A DNA stretch of 64,000 nt from an uncultured Pelagibacteraceae bacterium (GTDB taxonomy: Bacteria; Pseudomonadota; Alphaproteobacteria; Pelagibacterales; Pelagibacteraceae): contig CACJBQ010000002.1 of the NCBI GenBank assembly GCA_902591695.1, positions 1-64,000 on the forward strand, in the 5' to 3' direction. Made by a program: the position numbers and the translations under genes. This document shows, piece by piece, positions 43,860 through 52,572 of this stretch (within the stretch, counting starts at the first letter, position 1; each line of letters starts with the position of its first letter). The notes under the pieces were generated by a model. It did no database searches. It saw only the letters and a program-made list of their open reading frames with translations, and was not told where the DNA came from.

Positions 43860-45542
43860 CTATTTTTTTTTTAATTTTTCATTCCATAAATTGTAAGCAC
43901 TTACATCTTCAAATGAATAAACTCCATTGATTACAACATTTGAATTCACTATTTCAAAAATGGTATCTGAATAATCTTTAAGTAAGTCATAATTAGGATT
44001 GTATCTATTATTTAAAAATAAGTAGATTTTTCCTTGATAATTTTGAAAATCTGAAAAATTATCAAAATAATTTATAAATTTTTTTCTAATATTAGGTTTT
44101 AAAATTTTTAAACTTGTTTTAAACATTGAGCCAGAATAGTCATATAAATATATGTTTTCATTGTTTTCAATTTCTATAAATGCCTCTAACAATTGTTTAT
44201 TTGAAAGACCCCAATAATCTTTTTCAAATTTTTCAAGAGGACTTTTAACAAAAAAGGAATTAAAATAAATATTTTGATGCGGGTGATTTTTTATTAAATT
44301 GTTAATGTTGGTAACAATTAGTATTAAAAAAATAAATAAATAAAAAAATCTTTTTTTATATTGGAAATCAAAAATATATTTAAGAGTGAATAAACTCATC
44401 ACAATTATTATCGTATACATGTAGTATAAATGTCTCCATCCATCATACATGGTAATATTAAATAGATTGAAAAGAGTATACGGAACCAGGATGTAAAAGA
44501 TAATCGTATTTAAAACATAAATTGTTTTATGATCACTATGGTTGCTGAAACAAAATCTAAAAAATATAAAAATACCACTAAAAAATAAAAAAATAGATAA
44601 AAGAGGTGATGTAATTAATATCCAAATACCAATATAGTGCCAAGGTGTTTCTGTAGTTCTAAAATATTTATCATTATATAAAGTATAAATTTCAGGTAGA
44701 TTGTTAAAATGATTTATTATATGTAAAAAATTATTTAAAGGATCTTCCCATAAAATAGGAGTAAAAATAAAATAAAAAAATAAAATAATTATAGATATTG
44801 TTAGGTAATTTATGTCTATAAATTTTTTTTTTTTGAGATTATTTATAAAAAAATTTATGAATATAGTGATAGGCACAATTGCACCAAATAACCTTAAGTT
44901 TATTAAACCTGCAGAAAAAAAACAAAATAGTAAAATATTTTTAATTTTTTTTTTGTGAATTAAAGAAAAACCATAATAATTAGCAATAACAAATAATCCC
45001 AAAAAAATTATATCTTTGGAATTGTAAAAACTATTAGCAAATATTCTGGGATGTATGATTAATAAAATTACACCAAAAAATGGAATTATCTCATTTTTAA
45101 ATATTTTTTTTAATAGTAAATAAAAATAAATTAATGAAAACCAAAAAAAAATAAATGTAATTAAATGTCTAAATAAAAATACTTCTCTATCGTCTTTAAT
45201 ATTTAAAATTACTTCTAGCGTAGCTAAAGGAAGTTCAAAAAATGCTCCATAAGCTTTATCAAAAAAATCGTGTAAATTTGTTGGCTCTTTAATTTTAATT
45301 TTATCAGGAAATTTACTTTGAGTTACTTCAGAAAATATTTTGTCATAAAAATTTTCATTTAAAAAAGTTTTTAAAATATAATTTCCGTTAATAAGTCCAT
45401 AAAGCCTGTTAGTTTCTTCATCAAAAGAAATTCCATAATCTTTATGAATATTGAAACCTATGAATAAATAACTTAAAAAAAAAACTATTACTAAGTTTTT
45501 GACAGTAAAATATTTTTTTCTAAGGATAGATTTTTTTAACAT
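43860..45542 (-). CDS. Polytopic membrane protein, GT39/ArnT-like glycosyltransferase candidate
   Basis: ~10+ TM segments; N-terminal YGISFDEETNRLYG acidic loop and later MYDGWRHLYYMYTI resemble GT-C family proteins. Confidence 0.6.
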   Translation of the reverse strand: MLKKSILRKKYFTVKNLVIVFFLSYLFIGFNIHKDYGISFDEETNRLYGLINGNYILKTFLNENFYDKIFSEVTQSKFPDKIKIKEPTNLHDFFDKAYGAFFELPLATLEVILNIKDDREVFLFRHLITFIFFWFSLIYFYLLLKKIFKNEIIPFFGVILLIIHPRIFANSFYNSKDIIFLGLFVIANYYGFSLIHKKKIKNILLFCFFSAGLINLRLFGAIVPITIFINFFINNLKKKKFIDINYLTISIIILFFYFIFTPILWEDPLNNFLHIINHFNNLPEIYTLYNDKYFRTTETPWHYIGIWILITSPLLSIFLFFSGIFIFFRFCFSNHSDHKTIYVLNTIIFYILVPYTLFNLFNITMYDGWRHLYYMYTIIIVMSLFTLKYIFDFQYKKRFFYLFIFLILIVTNINNLIKNHPHQNIYFNSFFVKSPLEKFEKDYWGLSNKQLLEAFIEIENNENIYLYDYSGSMFKTSLKILKPNIRKKFINYFDNFSDFQNYQGKIYLFLNNRYNPNYDLLKDYSDTIFEIVNSNVVINGVYSFEDVSAYNLWNEKLKKK

Positions 45543-45580
45543 TTTATTTCAATGAAATATCATATAAATATAAATTAGTA

Positions 45581-47596
45581 ATGATTAAACCGAATTACAG
45601 ACCAGATATAGATGGTCTAAGAGCTTTAGCTGTTCTATCAGTCGTACTTTATCATGCAAAATTTGAAGCTTTTGGTTCTATTATATTTCAAGGTGGTTAT
45701 ATTGGTGTTGATATTTTTTTTGTCATTTCTGGTTTTTTAATAACTAGACTTATTTTGTTTGAAAAGTTAACTTTAAGAAGATTTTCTTTTATTAATTTTT
45801 ACGAAAGAAGATTGAGACGACTACTACCTGTATTACTAATTGTAGTTATATCAATTTATCCATTTGTAACTTATTTTTACCTACCAATTGATTTTAATAA
45901 TTTTGTAAATTCAATAAATTATACATTGATTTTTATATCAAATTTCTTTTTTCACTATTCGGGAATAGAATATGGCGGAACTTCAAGTCTACTAAAGCCT
46001 CTTTTGCATACTTGGTCTTTATCTGTTGAGGAACAATTTTATATATTCTTTTCAGTTATTTTTGTAGCTCTTTTAAATTTTAAAAAACAAATTTTGTTTT
46101 TTTTTATTTTTATAGGAATTATTTTAAGTTTACTTGCCTCCACTTATTTAGCGAATAATCATCCCTCTTTTAATTTCTATATGATAGTCTCTAGAATTTG
46201 GGAGTTATTGGTAGGAACACTAATTGCTTTATATTTTTTTTATTCAAAAAAAAATTTTTTTTCTAATCATAGTAAAAAATTTGGAATATTTGGTTTAGGT
46301 TTAATAATATTTTCAATTTTTTTTTTCAACGAAAATACAAAACATCCTTCAATAATTACTTTATTACCAATAATAGGAACTTCACTTGTTATATTATTTT
46401 GTGAAAAAGAAAATATTATAACCAAAATTTTATCAAACAAAAATTTAGTTTTTTTAGGTTTGATATCCTACTCTCTATATTTGTGGCACTACCCTATATT
46501 TGCAATTGCTAGATATAACGATGTATTTGAAAGCAATTTTATTAAACTTTCATTAATTTTTTTAAGCTTAATTCTGTCAATAATTAGTTTTTATTTTATA
46601 GAAAAAAAATTTAGAAATTTGAAACTAATTTCACGGAAAAAATTTTATATATTTCTTGCTCTTATGTTGTTGATAATTTTGGGTGCTTTTAATTATACTT
46701 TAAATTATAAAATTAAAAACTTGCCAAAAGATTTAGTCAGTTTTGATTATAGGCCATGGCAAAAGTTAAGAAATGATAATTTAATAATTTGTCATAATAA
46801 TCAAAATTTTTGCAAATTTATAAAAAAAAAGGAATATCCAAATATTTATATCTTAGGAGATAGCCATGCCTCTGTATTGATGAGTGGGATTAAAAAAGAT
46901 TTTGTAGATAAGAAAAACTTTAATTTAATTACTACCACCTCAAGCTGTTTTGGTATGCCGAATTTTAATTTTGTTAAAGGTGATCAGATCATTCAGGAGC
47001 CTTGTAATAGTCAACATTATGAAAATATTCTGAAAACAATCTCAGCAACAAACAACAATATAATAATAATAAATGCTAGATTTCCATTATACCTATCTAA
47101 TGGTGAATATTTTGACAATAAGCAAGGAGATATTGAAGCAAATGGAGAAACATTCTATCAATTAAAAAGTATTGATAAAAATATTTCAATTGAACAAGGT
47201 TATATAAATTTCTTTAATAAATTGAATAAGATTTCAAAAAAAGTAATAGTTGTTTATCCTGTTCCTGAAGTTGGCTTTAACGTTCCTAGAAGAATTCTGA
47301 ATTTAATGAAAGAAAAAAAATTAAAAAATTTAAATAATGCTAAAAGTATAAAAAATTTGAGTACAAGCTATGAGGTCTATATAAATCGAACTAAAGATTC
47401 TTTTGATTTACTAAATAAATTAAATGATAACATTGGCAAAATTTATCCTCACAAAATTTTTTGTGATAAAAAAAGATGTTTTACAATTTTAAATAATCAA
47501 ATTCTATATTCAGATAGCAACCACTTATCTTTGTCTGGAAGCAAGTTGATAAATGAAAAAATTATAAATGAAATTAAAAAAATTAATTTTGAATAA
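45581..47596 (+). CDS. Acyltransferase 3 (OafA-like) with C-terminal SGNH domain
   Basis: YRPDIDGLRALAVLSVVLYHAKF; LHTWSLSVEEQFYIFF; SGNH block YILGDSHASVLMSGI and C-terminal YSDSNHLSLSGSKLI. Confidence 0.92.
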   Translation: MIKPNYRPDIDGLRALAVLSVVLYHAKFEAFGSIIFQGGYIGVDIFFVISGFLITRLILFEKLTLRRFSFINFYERRLRRLLPVLLIVVISIYPFVTYFYLPIDFNNFVNSINYTLIFISNFFFHYSGIEYGGTSSLLKPLLHTWSLSVEEQFYIFFSVIFVALLNFKKQILFFFIFIGIILSLLASTYLANNHPSFNFYMIVSRIWELLVGTLIALYFFYSKKNFFSNHSKKFGIFGLGLIIFSIFFFNENTKHPSIITLLPIIGTSLVILFCEKENIITKILSNKNLVFLGLISYSLYLWHYPIFAIARYNDVFESNFIKLSLIFLSLILSIISFYFIEKKFRNLKLISRKKFYIFLALMLLIILGAFNYTLNYKIKNLPKDLVSFDYRPWQKLRNDNLIICHNNQNFCKFIKKKEYPNIYILGDSHASVLMSGIKKDFVDKKNFNLITTTSSCFGMPNFNFVKGDQIIQEPCNSQHYENILKTISATNNNIIIINARFPLYLSNGEYFDNKQGDIEANGETFYQLKSIDKNISIEQGYINFFNKLNKISKKVIVVYPVPEVGFNVPRRILNLMKEKKLKNLNNAKSIKNLSTSYEVYINRTKDSFDLLNKLNDNIGKIYPHKIFCDKKRCFTILNNQILYSDSNHLSLSGSKLINEKIINEIKKINFE

Positions 47597-47676
47597 ATTT
47601 CAAAATCATCAAAAAATATTAATACATTAGAAGTGGATGTGGGAAATCCTGAAAAAGTAACAAGAAAATAAAAAAA

Positions 47677-48375
47677 TTAAATACTAAATTTTGATTTTTT
47701 ACTATCAACCAAAAAGGCTTTGACTGTTTCGACAGTTAATTGATTAAATGATTTTCCAAATTTCTCTATTTTTTCAATTAGAGATGGGGGTATAGTAATT
47801 ATATGACAACCTAATTGCTTAGCTTGTAAATAATTGTAAGGCTCTCGAGTACTGGCCCATAAAATTTGTACATTTTTAAATTTCTTAGCTAATTTTATGC
47901 TATTAATAAATTCGGGTATTGGATCCTTGCCCGTATCTCCAGCCCTACCTGCAAATATTGATATTATGACTTTTGTGTCTTTATTGATTACTTTAAGTAT
48001 TTTTTTTGTTTGTTTTGCTGTGTATACAGCAGTTATATTTAATTTAATATTGTTAGAATTTAGTTCTTTGATTACATTCCCTGAAAACTTATTTTTTGAG
48101 TTAACCACTGGGACCTTAACGTATACATTTTTTCCCCAAGAATTAATTTTTTTTCCCTGCTCAATCATTAATTTTTGATTATCAGCAAAAACTTCTAAAG
48201 AAATAGGTTTATTTTTACAAACTTTAAGTATTTGTTTACAATATGACATGTAATCTTTTGCACCAGCTTTCCTCATTAGGCTAGGATTAGTTGTAAATCC
48301 TTTTACAATTGACTTACTATTAAATTTTTTAATTAAAGAAACATCTGCAATATCACAAAAAATTTTTGTATTCAT
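47677..48375 (-). CDS. Transaldolase (small/FSA-like)
   Basis: KIFCDIADVSLIKKF; VKGFTTNPSLMRKAGAKDY; VYVKVPVVNSK; SIFAGRAGDTGKDP. Confidence 0.9.
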   Translation of the reverse strand: MNTKIFCDIADVSLIKKFNSKSIVKGFTTNPSLMRKAGAKDYMSYCKQILKVCKNKPISLEVFADNQKLMIEQGKKINSWGKNVYVKVPVVNSKNKFSGNVIKELNSNNIKLNITAVYTAKQTKKILKVINKDTKVIISIFAGRAGDTGKDPIPEFINSIKLAKKFKNVQILWASTREPYNYLQAKQLGCHIITIPPSLIEKIEKFGKSFNQLTVETVKAFLVDSKKSKFSI

Positions 48376-48380
48376 AAGTT

Positions 48381-49775
48381 CTACAAATTCTTTGTAATAT
48401 CTTCTGTCATTTTTTTTGCGTCAGCAAACAACATTAGTGTATTTTCTTTGTAGAACAAATCATTATCTATTCCCGCATATCCTGGTGATAAACTTCTTTT
48501 TACAAATAATACTGACTTACATTTTTCTACATCTAAAACTGGCATTCCATAAATTGGACTCTGCGGATCTGTTTTTGCAACAGGATTAGTTACATCGTTT
48601 GCACCAATAACAAAAGCAACATCTGCATTCGCAAAATCATTATTAATTTCCTCTAATTCAAAAACTTCATCATATGGAACATTAGCCTCTGCTAACAAAA
48701 CATTCATATGTCCAGGCATTCTTCCTGCTACTGGGTGTATCGCATAAGATACTTTTATATCATTCTTCTTTAATGTATCTACCATTTCTCTCAAAGCGTG
48801 TTGTGCTTGTGCTACTGCCATTCCATATCCTGGGACGATTATAACTGAGGAAGCATTTTTCATTAGAAAAGCCGCATCATCTGCATTACCACTTTTTACA
48901 GGTCTCTGTTCTTTATTCTGATTACTAGCAGTTTGATCTGTAGCACCAAAACCACCTAATATTACATTAAAGAATGATCTATTCATTCCTTTACACATTA
49001 TATATGAGAGTATTGCACCAGATGATCCAACTAGTGCTCCTGTAATAATTAAGGCAGTGTTTTCCAAAGTGAACCCAATTCCAGCTGCGGCCCAACCTGA
49101 ATAAGAGTTCAACATTGATATTACAACTGGCATATCTGCACCACCAATAGGAATAATAATTAAGAATCCAATTAAAAAAGAAATAGCAATTAATATCCAA
49201 AACAAATTAGATGATTGTGTTGAACAAAGATAAATTGTTAAAATCACAATCAAAATTAACAACAACGCATTTAATAAATGTTGACCTTTAAAAGTTATTG
49301 GTGCACCTGACATTATTCCTTGTAATTTTAAGAATGCTATTACAGATCCAGAAAAAGTTATTGCACCTACTGCTGCTCCAATTGCCATTTCAATTAAACT
49401 TGCAAGTTTAATATTTCCAGGTGCTCCAAGATTAAATGCAGATGGATTAATAAATGCAGAGATTGCAACAAATACAGCTGCTAAACCAACTAAACTATGA
49501 AAGCCTGCAACTAATTCTGGCATTGCAGTCATTGGGATACGATACGCTATAAATGCTCCAAGACTCCCACCAATAGCTAAAAATATTAAAACATAGATAA
49601 ATCCAGAACTAAAATTACCAACTGACAGAAATGTAACTGTTACAGCAATAACCATTCCAATTATTCCAAATAAATTTCCTTGTCTTGAAGTTTCAGGAGA
49701 AGACAAACCTCGTAAAGCTAAAATAAATAATACTCCAGATACTAAATATAAAATTGCAGATAAATTTGCAGACAT
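48381..49775 (-). CDS. pntB: NAD(P) transhydrogenase subunit beta
   Basis: VIVPGYGMAVAQAQHALREM; SYAIHPVAGRMPGHMNVLLAEANVPYDEV; VIGANDVTNPVA. Confidence 0.97.
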   Translation of the reverse strand: MSANLSAILYLVSGVLFILALRGLSSPETSRQGNLFGIIGMVIAVTVTFLSVGNFSSGFIYVLIFLAIGGSLGAFIAYRIPMTAMPELVAGFHSLVGLAAVFVAISAFINPSAFNLGAPGNIKLASLIEMAIGAAVGAITFSGSVIAFLKLQGIMSGAPITFKGQHLLNALLLILIVILTIYLCSTQSSNLFWILIAISFLIGFLIIIPIGGADMPVVISMLNSYSGWAAAGIGFTLENTALIITGALVGSSGAILSYIMCKGMNRSFFNVILGGFGATDQTASNQNKEQRPVKSGNADDAAFLMKNASSVIIVPGYGMAVAQAQHALREMVDTLKKNDIKVSYAIHPVAGRMPGHMNVLLAEANVPYDEVFELEEINNDFANADVAFVIGANDVTNPVAKTDPQSPIYGMPVLDVEKCKSVLFVKRSLSPGYAGIDNDLFYKENTLMLFADAKKMTEDITKNL

Positions 49776-49778
49776 TAA

Positions 49779-50087
49779 TTATTTATCCTTTTTCTTTTTT
49801 TTATACATTGCTAACATTCTTTGGGTGACTAAAAATCCACCAAAAATATTAACAGCTGCTAAAATAATTGCTAAAAATCCATAAATACTAGATGATGAAA
49901 AAACTACTCCATCGCTTCCAGACAAGGCTGCAATTATCGCACCTACGATGATTACTGAAGAAATTGCATTCGTGACTGACATTAACGGAGTATGTAAAGA
50001 GGGTGTTACGCTCCACACAACATAGTAACCAACAAATATTGATAATATAAATATACTCAATCTGAATATAAAAGGGTCAATTTCCAT
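49779..50087 (-). CDS. NAD(P) transhydrogenase subunit alpha part 2
   Basis: Small 3-TM protein VTPSLHTPLMSVTNAISSVIIVGAI between the pntA domain I and pntB genes. Confidence 0.94.
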   Translation of the reverse strand: MEIDPFIFRLSIFILSIFVGYYVVWSVTPSLHTPLMSVTNAISSVIIVGAIIAALSGSDGVVFSSSSIYGFLAIILAAVNIFGGFLVTQRMLAMYKKKKKDK

Positions 50088-50091
50088 AATT

Positions 50092-51180
50092 CTACTTGAT
50101 AAGTGTTTTCTCTATTATTTCATCTTCTAAATTAATATTTAATTTCTTATTTTCTTTATCATATAAATTAGAGATAAAATTAAATACATTTTTAGCATAT
50201 AAATTAGAAGCTGATATAGGTAATTTATTTAATATATTTGCCTCACCTAAAATTTTAACACCATTTTTTTCAACAATTTTATCAACCTCCGTAAATACAG
50301 TATTTCCTCCTTGAACTGCTGCTAAGTCATAAATGACTGAACCTGGTTGTAAATTTTTAAACATTTCCTCTTTAATTATCTTTGGGGCTTCTCTACCTGG
50401 GATTAAAGCAGTGCATATTATTATATCAATTTTTTTTAATGTTTCTGAAAGTACTTCTTCTTGTTTTTTTTTAAATTCATCTGATGCTTCTTTTGCATAA
50501 CCACCCTCAGTTTCTAAATTCTCAGATCCTTCAACTGTAAGAAATTTTCCTCCTAAACTCTCAACTTGTTCTTTTGAGGCCATCCTTACATCTGTTGCAA
50601 ATACTACAGCTCCCATTCTTTTAGCGGTTGCAATAGCTTGTAATCCGGCAACTCCGGCTCCAACTACTAATACTTTTGCTGCAGGTATTGTTCCTGCTGC
50701 AGTCATCATCATTGGAATTGCTCTTTCATAAATTTGGAAAGCTTCTACCACCGCCTTGTAACCAGCAAGGTTAGCTTGTGATGATAAAATATCCATTGAT
50801 TGCGCTCTTGTGATTCTTGGTAACAACTCCAAAGAAAAACAATTTATTTTCTTTGATTTTAAATTCTCTAATTTTTCTTTATTTACAAAAGCGTTTAATG
50901 AGCCAATTAAAGTTTGGTTTTCATTAAAAAATGATAACTTTTCCTCAACAGGTAGTCCTAATTGAATAAAAATCTCAGAATTTTTAATTATTTCTTCTTC
51001 ATTATCTGAAAAACTAACTCCTAAGTTTTTATATTCTTCGTCAGTAAAACCTAAATAATTTCCATAATTATTTGGTAAATTTAAATTAAATCCTAAACTA
51101 ATATATTTTTTTGCAATTTCTGGGGTAATCGCTATTCGCTTTTCAATATCTCTATTTTCTGAAATTGAAGCTAAATTCAT
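50092..51180 (-). CDS. NAD(P) transhydrogenase subunit alpha part 1
   Basis: ENRDIEKRIAITPEIAKKYISLG; VLVVGAGVAGLQAIATAKRMGAVVFATDVR. Confidence 0.95.
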   Translation of the reverse strand: MNLASISENRDIEKRIAITPEIAKKYISLGFNLNLPNNYGNYLGFTDEEYKNLGVSFSDNEEEIIKNSEIFIQLGLPVEEKLSFFNENQTLIGSLNAFVNKEKLENLKSKKINCFSLELLPRITRAQSMDILSSQANLAGYKAVVEAFQIYERAIPMMMTAAGTIPAAKVLVVGAGVAGLQAIATAKRMGAVVFATDVRMASKEQVESLGGKFLTVEGSENLETEGGYAKEASDEFKKKQEEVLSETLKKIDIIICTALIPGREAPKIIKEEMFKNLQPGSVIYDLAAVQGGNTVFTEVDKIVEKNGVKILGEANILNKLPISASNLYAKNVFNFISNLYDKENKKLNINLEDEIIEKTLIK

Positions 51181-51200
51181 AATAAAAATAAATCAAAATA

Positions 51201-51311
51201 CTATAAAAGAAATATCGCCATTAAAACTAAAACTGAGATTACTGCGACAGTTCCCCACAAAACAAATTTTGTAAAGTTATTCCAAGTATTTTTATGGTTT
51301 TCATTATCCAT
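51201..51311 (-). CDS. Small aa3-type cytochrome c oxidase subunit IV-like membrane peptide
   Basis: 36-aa ORF MDNENHKNTWNNFTKFVLWGTVAVISVLVLMAIFLL*; resembles the bacterial aa3 oxidase subunit IV family (HxxTWxxFxKxxxWGT). Missed by the ORF track. Confidence 0.65.
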   Translation of the reverse strand: MDNENHKNTWNNFTKFVLWGTVAVISVLVLMAIFLL

Positions 51312-51315
51312 AAAA

Positions 51316-51441
51316 TTACTTTTGCCTTGCTTTAAACTTTGGATTAGTTTTGTTAATTATGTAAACTCTTCCTCTTCTTCTAACTAACTTTGAATTGAGG
51401 TCTCTTTTTTTTATTGATTTTAATGAGCTTTTTATTTTCAT
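51316..51441 (-). CDS. rpmJ: 50S ribosomal protein L36
   Basis: 41-aa [44 protein letters not shown], matching alphaproteobacterial L36. Missed by the ORF track. Confidence 0.93.
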   Translation of the reverse strand: MKIKSSLKSIKKRDLNSKLVRRRGRVYIINKTNPKFKARQK

Positions 51442-51450
51442 AATTTTTTA

Positions 51451-51565
51451 GCCGGCGATGACCTACTCTTCCATGTCTTAAGACAAAGTACCATCGGCGC
51501 AGTAAGGCTTGACTTCCGAGTTCGGAATGGGATCGGGTATAACACCTACGCAATAATCACCGGCG
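51451..51565 (-). rRNA. rrf: 5S ribosomal RNA
   Basis: Minus strand CGCCGGTGATTATTGCGTAGGTGTTATACCCGATCCCATTCCGAACTCGGAAGTCAAGCCTTACTGCGCCGATGGTACTTTGTCTTAAGACATGGAAGAGTAGGTCATCGCCGGC; conserved CCGATCCCATTCCGAACTCGGAAG core and paired ends. Confidence 0.96.
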
Positions 51566-51570
51566 AAAGT

Positions 51571-51598
51571 CTTATATAATAATTTATGTCTTTGTAAA
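51571..51598 (-). promoter_or_regulatory. Candidate sigma70 promoter for the orphan 5S rRNA
   Basis: Minus strand TTTACA-N16-TATAAG, with 5 nt (ACTTT) between -10 box and the 5' end of 5S. Confidence 0.5.
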
Positions 51599-51647
51599 GG
51601 ATCAATTTACTCTAAAATTCTGAATTTTTAGCTACAAATAATTAGAT

Positions 51648-52529
51648 TTAATTTTTTCTGATAAAATCATTAATGTAATCTTTTATTTTTATCTTTCCAT
51701 ATTTTCTGTGTACTTTATTTGAAAGACTCATTTTTGCTAAAGCTGAAGCGTATCTCTCACCCAGTCTTCTAGGCAAAAATTTAATTTCACATTTAAATAA
51801 TTTTGCAATTTCAATAATTGAGAATTCTTTATTGCTAGAAATGCTGTAATGTCTATTTTTATTTTGTTTCCAAGCTAAATAACAAATTTCTATTGTGTCT
51901 TTTATATGTGTAAATCTTCTTGTTTGTGTTCCTGGTTTAACAACTGGCAAAGGTTTGTTGTCTAAATAAGCTTTTTCAAAAATACCAATAACTGTGGCCA
52001 TGTCACCAGAGCAAATTTGGTTTTTACCATAGACGTTATAAAAATATACAACTTCATATTTAAAATTATACCATTTTTTTAAATTTTCTAACATTTCTAA
52101 ATTTTTTGCTTTTGAAAAAGCATATGGTGATAGATTCTTATCATTTCCATTGTTTCCCAAACTTGCAGAAGTTGCTGAATAAATTAATTTTATTTTATTT
52201 TTCATGCAAAAACTAAAAACTTCATGAGTACCAATAGTGTTTGAGTCTATACATTCATTCAATTTTAGAAAGCTTTGATAAATTCTAGCAAATTCACCAA
52301 AATGAAAAACAGTATTAATTTTTTTTTTATACTTTTTTAATATTTTTGAAATTAATTTTGTATTCCCTTTTATATATTTAACTCTTTTATTTTTTATATG
52401 ATTTTTTTTTAAACCTGTAGAATAATTATCTAAACTAATAATATTGAATTTAGATCTTAAAAGAATTAATTCGATTAAATTTGAACCAACAAATCCTGCT
52501 CCACCAGTAACTAAAACGTAATTTTTCAT
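51648..52529 (-). CDS. NAD-dependent epimerase/dehydratase (SDR, GalE-like)
   Basis: VLVTGGAGFVGSNLIELIL Rossmann motif; SATSASLGNNG, SPYAFSKAKNLEML. Confidence 0.9.
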   Translation of the reverse strand: MKNYVLVTGGAGFVGSNLIELILLRSKFNIISLDNYSTGLKKNHIKNKRVKYIKGNTKLISKILKKYKKKINTVFHFGEFARIYQSFLKLNECIDSNTIGTHEVFSFCMKNKIKLIYSATSASLGNNGNDKNLSPYAFSKAKNLEMLENLKKWYNFKYEVVYFYNVYGKNQICSGDMATVIGIFEKAYLDNKPLPVVKPGTQTRRFTHIKDTIEICYLAWKQNKNRHYSISSNKEFSIIEIAKLFKCEIKFLPRRLGERYASALAKMSLSNKVHRKYGKIKIKDYINDFIRKN

Positions 52530-52572
52530 TTATCTAATTTTGAATTTGTATATAAAAATATAAATTAAATCT

